Part shown: positions 1 to 11,100 of the stretch, piece after piece
Position numbering within the stretch: position 1 is the first letter of the stretch
How the letters are laid out: each line of letters begins with the position of its first letter
Assembly: GCA_009733715.1 (NCBI GenBank)
Contig: WMKJ01000130.1
Span: forward strand, 1-31,552
Source: Herpomyces periplanetae
Lineage: Eukaryota > Ascomycota > Laboulbeniomycetes > Herpomycetales > Herpomycetaceae
DNA length: 31,552 nt
Reading direction: 5' to 3'
Notes under the pieces: generated by a model
Seen by the model: only the letters and a program-made list of their open reading frames with translations
Told to the model about the DNA's origin: nothing
Database searches by the model: none
Made by a program: the position numbers and the translations under genes

Positions 1-1
1 A

Positions 2-313
2 GACGTGTACACACGGCCAAGGAGTCGCTATGCTAGTGGAAGTTGCGAGTACTACGGTGGGTCGCGAAATCGGGAATGGGAACGTGAACGGGAGCGAGGA
101 AGACGTCGTAGCATTTCACGAGAAAGTCGACGATGCGATGGAAGTCGAGAGCGAGAGAGAGATCGTGTAAGTAGCGGTGAAGCACGGTACGATTATTTGG
201 GTAGTGGGTGGAAAAACGGGGGACGATACTGCGAAGGATCATCATCACGATGGCGAAAAGATTCGACGGCAGGACGAAGTCGTGATATTAGATGGAGCGG
301 AAATGGTTACTAA
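2..313 (+). CDS. C-terminal fragment of an Arg/Ser/Glu-rich (RS/RE-type) protein
   Basis: An open frame enters from the left edge and ends in a TAA after about 103 codons; the start lies outside the window. The visible part is very rich in Arg, Ser, Glu, Asp and Gly, with runs such as RERERDR, ERERERGRRR and SRESRR. Alternating RE/RD/RS sequence of this kind is typical of disordered tails of splicing-related or other RNA-binding proteins (SR proteins, U1-70K, Prp38-type tails). That is a compositional inference only: no folded domain is in view. It ends about 70 nt before the end of the convergent KRE6-like gene. The protein family cannot be decided from this piece. Confidence 0.6.
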   Translation, partial: DVYTRPRSRYASGSCEYYGGSRNREWERERERGRRRSISRESRRCDGSRERERDRVSSGEARYDYLGSGWKNGGRYCEGSSSRWRKDSTAGRSRDIRWSGNGY

Positions 314-382
314 ATTTTTTAATGTAGGGGGAGAAAGGAGAAATTGAAAGATATTTTAATGATGAAGGTGACGGTAAAAATG

Positions 383-2716
383 CTAAACGCGAGGAGGGGG
401 GCGAGAACGAGATTTTGAGGGACATCCATGCATAAATTTATTGCGGGGCCATTTATAACCAGCCGAGGTCCAGGACTAGAAAGCATAGGATAATAGGATT
501 AGCAAGAAAGATCACACGTTGATAACCATAGTGACGACAACCAAAGGGTAAAAACTTACGGTAACATTTGGGTTATTATAGGCTTTGGGATGGCGAGAAA
601 TGTATTGGGTAGTTTCGTAACCGACAGGGTCGCATGTCACACTTCGCTTTCCGGGCAATTGGTAGAGTCGAACGTAATCTATACGTAGCAGAGCAGGAAA
701 ACGTAGTTGGCTCCAATCAATGTCTACCCAAGAGTGAGAAATGCCCAAGTTAAGGATGATGGACATTGGTTCGTGGGTAACTAAACGATTGTTAACGTTG
801 CCATTTGAGCGGACGGCGCGTCCATCCATAAAGAAGACGGGACGATTTCCAGTGTACCAGACGATTTTACCACGATCGAGTAAACCGGGTGTATACTCGT
901 AACCGAATTTTTGGTAGGCTACACCATCAAACCATCTAGGATTAAGAGTTGATGTAGTAGACACGGCCTGTTGATAAGCAGTTCCGGTAAAGGTATTAAG
1001 ATAAGAGATATTGGGGTAAGGGGAAGCGAGATAATTATAATCAGGTTGACGCCAAATATCAAAAGGGGCAACTTGATAAGATTGGGTAGCAGTTGATAAA
1101 CCGTCATGATCGGCACGAGCTTCCAGGATGTCAATTTCCGGTGCACCACGACCACTACCCGGGGATGGGTGATCTTCACCAGGGCATGTACATGAATTTA
1201 AGCGTTGACCAGGAAGAAAAGATGTACCATCGGTCATAGATTGATTTGGAGTTATACCATGATCACAAGAAGAATAAGTGTACGGCCATAAACCATCGGT
1301 TGTAGCAAGGTAACCGGGTCTAGCTAAATTTCCCATGGTCCATACACCGGGCCAGTAACCTCTAACGCCGTATGGACCAGGAAAGGATAGGGAAACTTCA
1401 AGGTAACCACCTTGAAAGCAAAGTTGATTCCATGAATGAAGCATTGCAGATCTAAAATCGAGATTATGGGTGCGAAATTTATCCATACGTAGGTAAAGAT
1501 CACCATTGTAAGTGGTTACAGCGTCTGGATCATACCATTCAATATCAGCGGTGGCACCGTACCATAAATCGGGAGCATACCAGTAGGGATCATCACCAGG
1601 GTAAAACGAACGGTTATTACGATTGAATTCGTCAGAGAATACGAGTTGCATGACTTGGCCGGAGACAGATTTACGTTTGTAAGCGCTGGGTGGGGTATCT
1701 GGATCGATGAGCGAATGACGAAGGTTTTTGAGTAAAGGATACTTGCGATTGTTAACGTAGGCCCAGGGCTCGGGTTTGGAAGCAAGGTAATTACGATAGG
1801 AGGACATGAGATGGAGGGGTGTTTCCAAGTAAGAGGAAAAGTTGAGGATTCCAAGGTGAGTTAGAATGGGTAAAACGATGAAGAGAAAGATTATAGTGGA
1901 CAGGATAATGATAAGGGCCAGAGCAAAGAAAAAGTTACGCCAGGTAAGCCTTTGAAGGAAAGAGGTGCGAGTGAATTTATCGTCATCAGGATGTGGCATG
2001 TGTAATTCATCATCGGACTCTTTTTCATCGACGAATAAGGGAAAACGGTAGAGATGTTCAGAAGCGGCGGCAGTAGTAGGAGTGTTAACAGCGTTGTGTA
2101 GAGTTAGATCGGGAGATGGTGCAGAAGAAGGATAGTTACAGGGAGCAGAAGAAGTGGAGGATTGGTTTAGAAATGGAAGTAAAGCAGAAGATTCCAAGTT
2201 GGAGTTTCGACAAGACAGATGATAAGGCGAAGTAGCCGTAGAGTGGGCGGGTGAGGAAGAGGGAGGAGGGGGAGGGCCACTCAAGGAGGAGGGGGTATGA
2301 GAGAATGAAGTTGGAAGTGAGAATCGATCGAAGGTATGGGAAGGGAAGAGAGTAGGACGTTGGGGGGAAATGTTACTAGAGGATCCGGGAGTAATAAAGG
2401 AGGAAGATTTTCTTGGATCGTGAAATGGGTTAAAGTAACGTGTATGGCTTGCATTTTGGTTAGTTTGAGAGGGGAGAGGTGTGAGGGAAAGGTGTTTGTG
2501 AATGGGAGGGATGGGAGGGTGAGATGAAGAGGTAGGATGGTGAGTGGGAGTGTTGGGAGAATGGAGGAAATTTTTGGAAAAGTTAGGTGTGGGTGCAGCA
2601 GGTGGTTCTGGTGGAGGATGAGGGGGAGCGGGTGGAGGAGGAGGGGTGAGAGGAGGGAGAAGAGGAGCGTGTTGAAGGGGAGAGTTGGAAGGGTCCATGA
2701 ATTTTTTGAGCTTCAT
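383..2716 (-). CDS. KRE6: Kre6/Skn1-like beta-1,6-glucan synthesis protein (GH16 fold), 2 exons
   Basis: Family role: type II membrane protein of the secretory pathway required for beta-1,6-glucan assembly in the cell wall. Exon 1 is 2716-560 and exon 2 is 475-383. The intron 559-476 (84 nt) has donor GTAAGT, a GCTAAT branch and a TAG acceptor. The splice is phase 0 and restores the expected end WTSAGYKWPRNKF. Total about 749 aa. The start at 2716 is the first ATG in frame (context CCAAAAATG). The N-terminal ~250 residues are Pro/Ser-rich and disordered, followed by one hydrophobic segment (about 259-288) and a luminal GH16-like domain. The segment EIDILEA carries the E-x-D-x-x-E catalytic signature (E527, D529, E532). 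Length is close to yeast Kre6. KRE6 and SKN1 cannot be told apart here. Confidence 0.93.
476..559 (-). other. Intron of the KRE6-like gene
   Basis: The donor GTAAGT is at 559-554 on the minus strand, a branch-like GCTAATC lies upstream of a TAG acceptor at 478-476, and the join is phase 0. Without splicing the protein would run into an unrelated tail. With splicing it gains the conserved C-terminal Trp/Tyr/Trp-Pro block of the family. Confidence 0.85.
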
Positions 2717-3502
2717 TTTTGGAGAAGAGAGTTGATGTGGAAAAGTGGTGGTAGTAGTAGCGATGAAGACGATGTACAACGGGATGTAATGTAATGCTAT
2801 GCAGTTTAGGGAAAAAGAGGAGATGGGGGAAAAAGAAGACGAAATGGTGGTGGGGGGGAGGGGTAAGTATGAAGAGAGAGAGTAGGGAAAAAGGTAAAGT
2901 TATTGTCGTGAATGTGGTGCAAGGAGGTGATAAATTGGGTTAGCCCTGAGGATAGGAAAGGAAAAGGTTGAGGTGGATGTGGATGTGGGAGAGGAGGGTT
3001 TAGGGCATATATACGAGAGAGAGATGAGAAAGCGTTTCAAGACGGGACGATGGGGAAAGAAGCGGCGAATACAGCCCTGAGAAGGGTTTTGGTAGAATAT
3101 TTAAAAGGCGAAGGAAGGTAGATGAGGAGGGGGAAATTGGAAAGAATTGTATAGAGAGATGACTTATAGAAATACTAAAGGAAGGAGAAAAGAAGGCAAT
3201 AAATTCTGGAGATTAGTATATGAATGAATAGAGATAGGATTGTCTGTTTTTATATTAAGGAAGAAAAGGATATTGGAAAAAGGATTGGGGAGGGGGGGAT
3301 GAATGGATGAATGATTGCCTGATTAATTGACAGAGATTATTATAGCATTTTTAACGGGAAGGGGAAAAAGGAATTGGGATACGGACAAATAGACAGGAAA
3401 GAAAAAAGACAGAAACGATATAAAAAATAAGGGTATGAATTGGAACAAAGCGGAAGAAAAAAAAGAAGAAAACGCGAACGCGAGAAATTATCACGAAAAA
3501 TC
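2717..3502. promoter_or_regulatory. Divergent promoter region between the KRE6-like gene and the zinc-cluster gene
   Basis: About 790 nt without a recognisable gene. The plus strand is strongly purine-rich (GGAGG, GAAAGG, AGAGAGAG runs), so the KRE6 side reads as a polypyrimidine 5' flank. A TATATA-like string (ATATATA at 3007-3013) lies about 290 nt upstream of the KRE6 ATG. It could serve as a TATA element, but this is weak evidence. The last 60 nt are A-rich with an in-frame stop at 3428-3430, which limits how far upstream the zinc-cluster frame can begin. Confidence 0.5.
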
Positions 3503-4531
3503 ATGAAAAAGGAGCAAATTTATAGTGTGGGCGGCAGCGGAACAACGTTGGAGCGGGCGCCCGAAGCGATGCTGAGTCAGGGAGCACGGCCACGGGCGCT
3601 GCCGGCGCACCGCCGCTGCGGTGGCTGGAGAGAGGCGCAGCAGGGGGGCTGTGGGGAAAACGGGGGACGCGTCGAGGAATTTCACGATGGGAAGATTGGA
3701 GAATTGAAGCAAACGGGATTAATTCACGATGTTCATGGTTTGGAGTTGAATGGACGAAAAAGTATTTGGCAGAGGTCGGATGATAGACGTCGCAGGCGAC
3801 GAATCATTGCGTGTCGGTCGTGTGCAAAGGCAAAGTCCAAATGTGATAAGCTTGTTCCGTCTTGTTCACGATGTTTGGCAAGGGGGATAGTTTGTGAAAT
3901 AAGAACTTCGATTGTTCCTAGAGCTCGACGCACTGGTGAAAGGTTATCGAATTGTTATGATCCGGCATCATTTATACCGGAAAATCAGAATGGTGCTGGT
4001 CCACGTCCTGATAATGGGAGTCGGGGTGCAGGGAGCAATTCTGCACCCCATCATTTGTCTCAGGCAACACTATCGATTGGGAGCGAGAGAACTTCATCAT
4101 CATTGAGCACGTTGAGCGATGCAAGTTCCAATTCATCGTGTACAGCATCTTCACCTCCGTCTATTGACTGGTCGTACTTGGACTCAATATCCGTGGCACC
4201 TCTGTCGGGCCAATTTGACACGCCATTTTTATCGAGTCAACCACAATCCCAGGTTTCTCTGGCTGCAACATCGTCAACGCCTTCACTATCCCTCCAACCC
4301 CACCACCAGGACTTTGTACCCCCTCCACCTCCTCCTCCACTTTTGCCTCATTTACTTCCTCTGGATCTGCCCCTTGAACTTCCCACCTTTTCAAATCATC
4401 CGACTTATTCTGCTTATGCTTCTCCCCCAGATCTCACCTTTCCCGTATCATCATCGCGTCAGTTTCCTACTGAATTTTCCCCTCCAAATTTGCAATTGTC
4501 TCTGGATCTTCCTCTTGAACTATTCTTCTAA
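3503..4531 (+). CDS. Zn2Cys6 (fungal binuclear cluster) transcription factor
   Basis: About 342 aa from the first in-frame ATG at 3503; the frame is open back to 3431 but without another ATG. Cysteines C104, C107, C114, C121, C124 and C131 give CX2CX6CX6CX2CX6C, the Zn2Cys6 DNA-binding cluster, preceded by the basic run RRRRRR. The rest is low complexity: Ser/Thr-rich (about 170-230), a polyproline run (about 273-281), and two leucine-alternating segments, LPLDLPLEL and the extreme C-terminal LQLSLDLPLELFF. No fungal-specific middle homology domain is seen, so this is a short regulator. Its targets are unknown. The 5' coding part (3530-3680) is markedly more GC-rich than its surroundings, so the first ~60 residues and the exact start are the least secure part. 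Confidence 0.82.
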   Translation: MKKEQIYSVGGSGTTLERAPEAMLSQGARPRALPAHRRCGGWREAQQGGCGENGGRVEEFHDGKIGELKQTGLIHDVHGLELNGRKSIWQRSDDRRRRRRIIACRSCAKAKSKCDKLVPSCSRCLARGIVCEIRTSIVPRARRTGERLSNCYDPASFIPENQNGAGPRPDNGSRGAGSNSAPHHLSQATLSIGSERTSSSLSTLSDASSNSSCTASSPPSIDWSYLDSISVAPLSGQFDTPFLSSQPQSQVSLAATSSTPSLSLQPHHQDFVPPPPPPPLLPHLLPLDLPLELPTFSNHPTYSAYASPPDLTFPVSSSRQFPTEFSPPNLQLSLDLPLELFF

Positions 4532-5311
4532 TCATGGCGTGCAGGTCACCCCTCATATCTGCATTCGACGACATAATTGATCTTTTCACTAAATCTTGGG
4601 GCAGTTTGCCCGTGCGTGCGTGCATCTACTACTTTACTCTTCCATTTCTACTATCTCGGGCATATTTTACTTCTTTACTTTGATCGTCCTTGTTGTCATT
4701 TCCACTGCAATCTCTTGTAAACATACACATATACACTTCACTTTTCAATCAATAACCATACCCGTCCTGGTTTATCCCTACTCCTAATTCTGGCTACTTG
4801 ATCATCTAAATATTGATCCCGTATGGTTGGTTTGTTTTTGATATCAACATACCTGCCGCTCCGCTCGTTTACTTAGCTTTGCTTTGCTTTGCTTTACCGT
4901 GTCCTTTGATACTCTGCGTTCTTTAACCCCGAAACTACTTAATCTCGCATATTCTCCCTTTCCATTTTCCTTGTTGCTCTTCTTTGTGCTCAAGACTTGT
5001 TCAGTCCAGTACTTACATGCCTGCATGCATACATACAAACTTACAATCTTTTAGAATTATCGCCTTACTATCTCTATCGTTAATTTGACAACTTGTTAAA
5101 CTCCATTCTTTTAATTCTATCATCATAAAATCTTTGGTTATATTTCTCATTTATCATTAGGCTAAACTATTTTTTGCCCGTTAAACCATAGTACAACCTA
5201 TACGTCTCATCTTGTATCTAAAACCCCCTCCTCCACCCCACACCTATACATCCCGTCCTATCACAAATTATAAAAACCTATACATCTCCATTCTTCATCT
5301 ATCCTCAAAGT
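4532..5311. other. Intergenic spacer / PTEN-like gene 5' flank
   Basis: 780 nt between two genes on the same strand. The plus strand is pyrimidine-rich with few G residues, as upstream of other genes here. Small repeats include CGTGCG at about 4612-4624 and a GCTTT repeat at about 4876-4897 (CTTTGCTTTGCTTTGCTTT). No conserved coding potential, tRNA or clear terminator was seen. Confidence 0.5.
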
Positions 5312-7507
5312 ATGCCGGCCCTACTTCGTTGTGCTCTAGCTTCCCCTCGTCTTCCTCATCCAGATGCAAATGGTCTAGATATCAGTTACGTTACTCCACG
5401 TATCATCGTGTCTTCCGCTCCATCTGCCCAATATCCAAAACGAGCCTATCGTATCCCCTTGGACCAATTAATCACTTATCTAGATACTACTCACGGCCCC
5501 CAAAATTGGCATATCTGGGAATTTCGCGCCGAAGGAACTGGCTACCCGGATTCTCTTGTCCGTAACCAAATTTCCCACGCTCAATGGCCTGATCATCAAC
5601 CTCCTCCCTTTCATCTTCTTCTTCGTATCATCTCTCACATTTCCCTTTGGTTAGAACCCTCTCCAACCACTGTTAAACAAGAGGCTACTACTTGCTCTTC
5701 TTCAACTACTACTACCACTACTCTTACTACATCTCCAAATACTACTTCCACAACTACTACGACCACCACCAAAAAACTATTATCACGATCTCCATCTTAT
5801 CCTCCTCCACCCCCTTCCCCAGATTCATCTCACTCTACTTTATTTCCTCCCGTAGCCTTGTTTCACTGTAAAGCTGGCAAAGGCCGTAGTGGAACCATTA
5901 CTTGCGCCTACTTAATTGCTCAACAAGCATGGTCCTTATCTGACGCCCTAGATCGATTCACTACTCGTCGCATGCGTCCCGGTTTTGGCCCTGGTGTTTC
6001 TATACCATCACAACTCCGTTGGTTACAATATCTTGATCGTTGGGCTAGATATGTGGGTCGACGTCAACTTACTTACTCTTCATGCCCTTCAGATTCCGAT
6101 TCTACCAACCTTAACAACTCAAACGCCAACATTCCCTCCTCTTCCACTTCCGATGAATTGGCCTATAACCCTTCTTCTTCCACCCCTACCTCTCCCCCCC
6201 CCACCACCTCCTCCATCACTATCACCGCCAATCAAACTTTCCATGATATATTCCCAATTCGTCCTGTCGAAGTTTTATCTGTACGCATAATTAACCCTCG
6301 ATCTCGTACCGGCCTCATCGTTGCTCTTCGTGGCTTTTCCCTAACTTCTCCTCCTCTTGCTACACTTGCCTCTCCCTGTGATAATCCTCAACCACTTTCC
6401 CATTCCCAATCCCTACCCGGCCTAAATGAACGTTACACTCTACAAACTCTACACATCTTTTCTCCATCTGAAATACAGTCTTCCTTAACCCTCCCTCTTA
6501 CACGAAACGTCAAATTTGCCCCTGCTTTTCCCAAATGGTCCTCTCCAAAATCCTCTCCACTCCCTACCGCCACAACCATCTCCTCCTCCACACTCTCCTC
6601 AAAACCTATCCATCCATCAAGCTTAATTCCCCCCCAGGCCCCCGGTGTCACCATCCTAGCTCATGGTGAAGCTGGTATCACCACTTCCTCTTGTCCAAAA
6701 ATTCATGATACCATTGATCAATCAACCCCCTCGGTAAACGCTTCCGTCAACTCTTCCTTACCCTCCACCAATAGTATCATTTCTTCCAAAGCTTCTCTCG
6801 TACAATCCTTCTCTTCCGCCCCCTCAACCTTTGCTACATCAAGCGACCCAGCATCCCATTCTGACCTCGAATCTATTCAAGATCTCGACAATCCAGATCC
6901 CTCAAATGTCCTCGTTTTTCGCCCTCAAAAACCCGTCCGCTTTAATACAAGTGATATTAACGTAATCGTTAAACGTCGTCACTTTTGTCGACGTACCACT
7001 TGCAAATCTTACGGTACATGTGTAACATCCACTCTACCAAGTCCACCCTGTGAGACTATTAACGGTCTACTCTCTTCAACCGCTCATGCTTGGTTCAATG
7101 CTTGGTTCGAAGGTCAAGGTCCCGAACGCTACGCTTCACAATCCTTACCTGCTAAACCAGATCCTTCATCTACTTCGCACTTAACCCTTCCCTCCAATTC
7201 TCATACCTCCCTTCACCAAAATAATAATGTCCCCGACTTGGAAGCTGAATTTACCTCCCAATCCATCCAAAATTCCCCCACCACTGCCGCAGATATCTCA
7301 AAGTCACTCTATCATTCCCCTAAACTTTCCGGTACTTTTCGCTGCGATTGGGATGAAATGGACGGTCTAAAAGGCTTACGACACAAGGGAATTCGCGCTT
7401 TTGATCGCATCATCGTTGAATGGCGCTTCGCTGACTCTCCCCCTACTTTGCCCCGCCCTGAAACCTTTTTCGACGCAACTGATCATCCCGCGTCCACCCA
7501 GTCTTAA
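5312..7507 (+). CDS. TEP1: PTEN-type phosphatidylinositol-3-phosphate phosphatase (Tep1-like)
   Basis: Family role: removal of the 3-phosphate of PtdIns(3,4,5)P3, opposing PI3-kinase at membranes. An uninterrupted 731-codon frame starts at an ATG and opens like PTEN (YVTPRIIVSSAPS). It then has the WPD loop (QWPDHQPPP, D94) and the P-loop HCKAGKGRSGT with catalytic C186 and R192. The two Lys residues in the P-loop are the PTEN hallmark that separates it from ordinary dual-specificity phosphatases. About 75-80 residues of mainly Thr/Ser/Pro low complexity sit between the WPD loop and P-loop. A long region after ~240 should hold a divergent C2 domain broken by Ser/Pro-rich inserts. Conserved-looking pieces reappear near the end (FRCDWDEMDGLKGLRHKGI). 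It is almost twice the length of human PTEN through these inserts. Convergent with the chitin synthase gene. Confidence 0.92.
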   Translation: MPALLRCALASPRLPHPDANGLDISYVTPRIIVSSAPSAQYPKRAYRIPLDQLITYLDTTHGPQNWHIWEFRAEGTGYPDSLVRNQISHAQWPDHQPPPFHLLLRIISHISLWLEPSPTTVKQEATTCSSSTTTTTTLTTSPNTTSTTTTTTTKKLLSRSPSYPPPPPSPDSSHSTLFPPVALFHCKAGKGRSGTITCAYLIAQQAWSLSDALDRFTTRRMRPGFGPGVSIPSQLRWLQYLDRWARYVGRRQLTYSSCPSDSDSTNLNNSNANIPSSSTSDELAYNPSSSTPTSPPPTTSSITITANQTFHDIFPIRPVEVLSVRIINPRSRTGLIVALRGFSLTSPPLATLASPCDNPQPLSHSQSLPGLNERYTLQTLHIFSPSEIQSSLTLPLTRNVKFAPAFPKWSSPKSSPLPTATTISSSTLSSKPIHPSSLIPPQAPGVTILAHGEAGITTSSCPKIHDTIDQSTPSVNASVNSSLPSTNSIISSKASLVQSFSSAPSTFATSSDPASHSDLESIQDLDNPDPSNVLVFRPQKPVRFNTSDINVIVKRRHFCRRTTCKSYGTCVTSTLPSPPCETINGLLSSTAHAWFNAWFEGQGPERYASQSLPAKPDPSSTSHLTLPSNSHTSLHQNNNVPDLEAEFTSQSIQNSPTTAADISKSLYHSPKLSGTFRCDWDEMDGLKGLRHKGIRAFDRIIVEWRFADSPPTLPRPETFFDATDHPASTQS

Positions 7508-8166
7508 TCTTTGTCCACTCAAACCTTTCCCCCACCTCCCTCCCCGGCATACTCACCTCCCCGTAAATTATCCCAATTCCATTATTCATGCATGCCGACG
7601 TGCCTACGTCCCCGTGTACGTACGTACGTGTGTTTGTATGTATGTATGTATGTAACTATTTATCTATATACAACCATTGGCTATACTTTCCCTTGCTTAA
7701 TCTTCTAGAGTAAATATTCTCTGCCTTACACTTTTCCATCACCCGTCACCCTTCCAATTTACAATCAAACATATACACTCCACCCCGGTTCGTTCATCGT
7801 AACAATTGACTAATTAACAAGCAAGAATAGCTAAGCATACATGAATGACGGGTATATAAACATGATAGATTGGGATTATCGGATCTTCTATGGTGTGCGC
7901 CCGCTCTGCCCTCCCCTCTGCGATGCTAGCATCTTTATTGCTGCTCGCTGCCTTAATCGTCCAAGGCTATGGAAGAACTGGCTGACGATACTTTAATAAA
8001 GTATGATAAATCAATCGTGCAATGGCAAGCATCTATAAATGTCTAAATATTTATATATGCGCGCATTGCCGAGAACCTTATACGACAATCTAATGCGCGA
8101 CTAACTCTGCACCCACCCTCTTTTCTGTGCAGTTTACTAGCCGTACACAACTGCCTTCTCCATTCA
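7508..8166. other. Convergent 3' intergenic region (PTEN-like / chitin synthase)
   Basis: About 660 nt between two stop codons. It contains a simple-repeat patch at about 7613-7655 (ACGT units followed by TATG units) and AT-rich stretches with TATATAAA and AATAAA-like strings (near 7850 and 7990) that may serve 3'-end formation. No gene was recognised. Confidence 0.45.
7613..7655. repeat. Microsatellite (ACGT)n-(TATG)n
   Basis: GTACGTACGTACGTGTGT is followed by TGTATG units. Plain simple-sequence repeat in a 3' spacer. Confidence 0.8.
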
Positions 8167-11100
8167 CTATACGGGCGATGAAGGTTGCAATGACCGTTTT
8201 ACCAAGCGTTTTCTCTGTCGACTTCGCCCCGGACTCACGCTTCCTTTCTCCCTTTGATCTTGCGGTCCTGAAACTGATGATGCCAACGTAGATGACGGTC
8301 CCGTTGTACTTGTCGTTCCTCCCCCTGAACCTGTCACTTGGGGACACGTTCGCAATGTTGAATTCGCAATATGTCCTTCACTATTATGATGGTTCATAGG
8401 GGATCGCATGTATAACTGAGTCGGAGGTGTCGGTGATGCCATATGATTCATGTTAACATGTGAACTTGATGACTTGGACGTAGGAAGTGAGTTCGACCTC
8501 TCCAAGTAAGCTCCACCTGCAGGTCGTTGTTCGGCTTGACGTGAATGATAGATTCTTGCATCCTCAACTCCTAGTATACTTTCCACTCGCCTAGGATAGT
8601 ATATACTATTACCTGCACTTGTTACACTTGCGGCACTAGATGATATACTCTCAAAACTCGCTCGTGGATGAAGGGGAAGTCCGGGTAACGTTGCTCCACG
8701 ATGATACGGTTCGTTAAATAGAGATGGTGAAATTGGTGATGTTCTACCAACATTCTCATGCGGTGAAGAAAATATGCCATCGATAGAATCCGCCGGATGA
8801 AATGTAGATACTGACATGCGCATTGTTCCAGGTCTCTGACTCCTTTTGCGATACAGAGAATACTTAAAAGTTTCGGGTATAATATTCAAATCATCGCCTG
8901 TCGCTTCAGCATGTTCAATGGCTGCTTGAGCCGTCGTATTTTTATCCGCTACACCAGCATCTGCTCTCGGTCCGCCCCACGTTCTTTGACCGGCTGTAAA
9001 TATCCCGTAAACCATGTACAGCCAATTGAAAAATGGATTAATCACAAACATTAACGGGTACAGCATAATTTTGTACCTTTCTAATTTAGCGCCAAAGTAA
9101 AGCATTAAAAGCCAATTCAAGCCTAGTGATACTCCGATAAATCCAACGGGTAACTGAGACACTTTCTGACTAGTAGTAATAAGTGAAACTACCATTATAA
9201 AAAAGAGTAACGCCGTAGTGCGAATGGTGTTCTGTGCAAAGCGTATTAAACAGAGTACGGGATACCGTTTCCATAAGCGTATATCCGTTAACATACAAAC
9301 CTCGTTGGTAATGAATCCGAGAAACCAGCGTCGGCGTTGCTTTAACAAACTACCATACGTTTGTACGGCCTCTGTTTTACAAAAAGCACCTGTATTCATT
9401 TGAATCTGATACCGCTCCTTGGCGCCAATCATGAATAAGTGCGTTAACCACCGGTCTTCTCCCAAGTGACACTTGCCATAGTCAAATAAATCTTCACATT
9501 GTTCAGCTTTATCGGCAAAGTAGTATTTAGCCATTTTACGGAATGCTGAAAACCGGACAATCGTAAGCGCACCCGGCAGACATGTTACCGAACCACAGCA
9601 TGACTCGACTGATCGTTCAAAAAGTTGGCCATGAACGTACTCAATATCCTGAATTAACGTAATTAATGAATTCTTTTCTGTCGTGGAAGTTATCATGCCT
9701 GTCATCGCTAGCATGTTCCGCTTACTGCCTGGTTTAAGTTCCATTTCATACATAAAATTTTGTATGCAAACTTTATCCAGTATGCAATCCGAATCGATGA
9801 ATAAAACGAATAAGTTATCATTTCGTTTCAAATATTCCATATAAATACGATCAATTAACTTAAATGTTCGTTTCTGGCAGCTCCTTTTGCCACCATGGGG
9901 GAATCGGGATATAGTAATTCGACAGTTACGATAAACTACGTCGATACTTTTAGGGTAAGATTCCAGTGTTAACGGTACGCCAACTTTTTCGATGGTTTTC
10001 AAGTACAATTCGTCTTCTTGCTCACCATCGAAGGATAAAAATACATGCATGCACGAGGGAGGATACTCGCAATCTACAATGGAATCGATTGAACGAATTA
10101 AAATTTCCGGTACCTCTTTGTAGCAAGGCATAACAATAACGACTTTAGGCGCCGTACTTTCATCTAAAACGTGTTTAACCCGTTTTTGTCTACCGACTGA
10201 ATGTGTGACCAGGTAGTAAACGCAAAGTAGCCAAGGAACCATGAGTAAACCAGAAAATGACCAAAACGCGAACCATTGTAAAAAGATGACCAGCTTTCGG
10301 GGATAGAAATTTGTGATTTGGTGAGGTAAGGGTAAGGTTACAACCATTATCGGTAAAAATATGCCACTTTATCAAGATTAGCCAAAGTCAAGTTGGACGA
10401 ATAGGACAAACGGGTGTACAGGTAAAGAATACCGAATATAACCCCACGTTGTGTCCAAAAGTTTTTCATTATTCATGGTAACTTACCGCGCCAGTGTGAA
10501 TAGAATGATAATCACGACGGCGAGAATGCGAATACTCGTGCGATCTGCTTTTTTGTAGGCTTTGATGAGGCAGTACAGAAATGCGGCGAGCCAGAGGAAC
10601 CATTCTAAAAGAGCAGCTAGCATAATCAATCCCACAATCGCCGTGTATACAATCTATGAGGTGAATAAGTAGAGTTAGTTAAGAGGTCAAAATGCAATCG
10701 CCAATTCATGTTCGATGATTCAACCATTCCAAGATTAATCCGACATTTTGAATAGCATGCTTGAGCGTGGAAGCGCAAAGTTTGACGTAACGCAGGCTAG
10801 GATTAAGCATGGCCAGGAAAAGGCGATGAGAAGTAGTGCGAACGTGTACATGTGTATAGATTAGATTGAATAACTTTGGCCCGTTAACCCTTCATCATAC
10901 AATGTAAAATACCATGGTAAAGCTTATCACAAAATAGAATATCATGGTACATTACAAAGTCGATGAGGGGAATATAACATCGAACAATGCGGCTCAAGAT
11001 GAATGTGCGGTAATGATATCGGATGAGATGTGTTGAAATGGATGAAAAAAGACGAAATGACCAGACGGTTGTATGCAGCGCGAATAGATTTAACTTACAT

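Noticed and set aside
2714-2779. Longer N-terminus for the KRE6-like protein starting at 2779
   Set aside because: The codon there is TTG; the first ATG in frame is at 2716, with an A-rich context.
3440-3502. Upstream Lys/Arg-rich extension of the zinc-cluster protein
   Set aside because: The frame is open but starts at TTG; no ATG is in frame before 3503.
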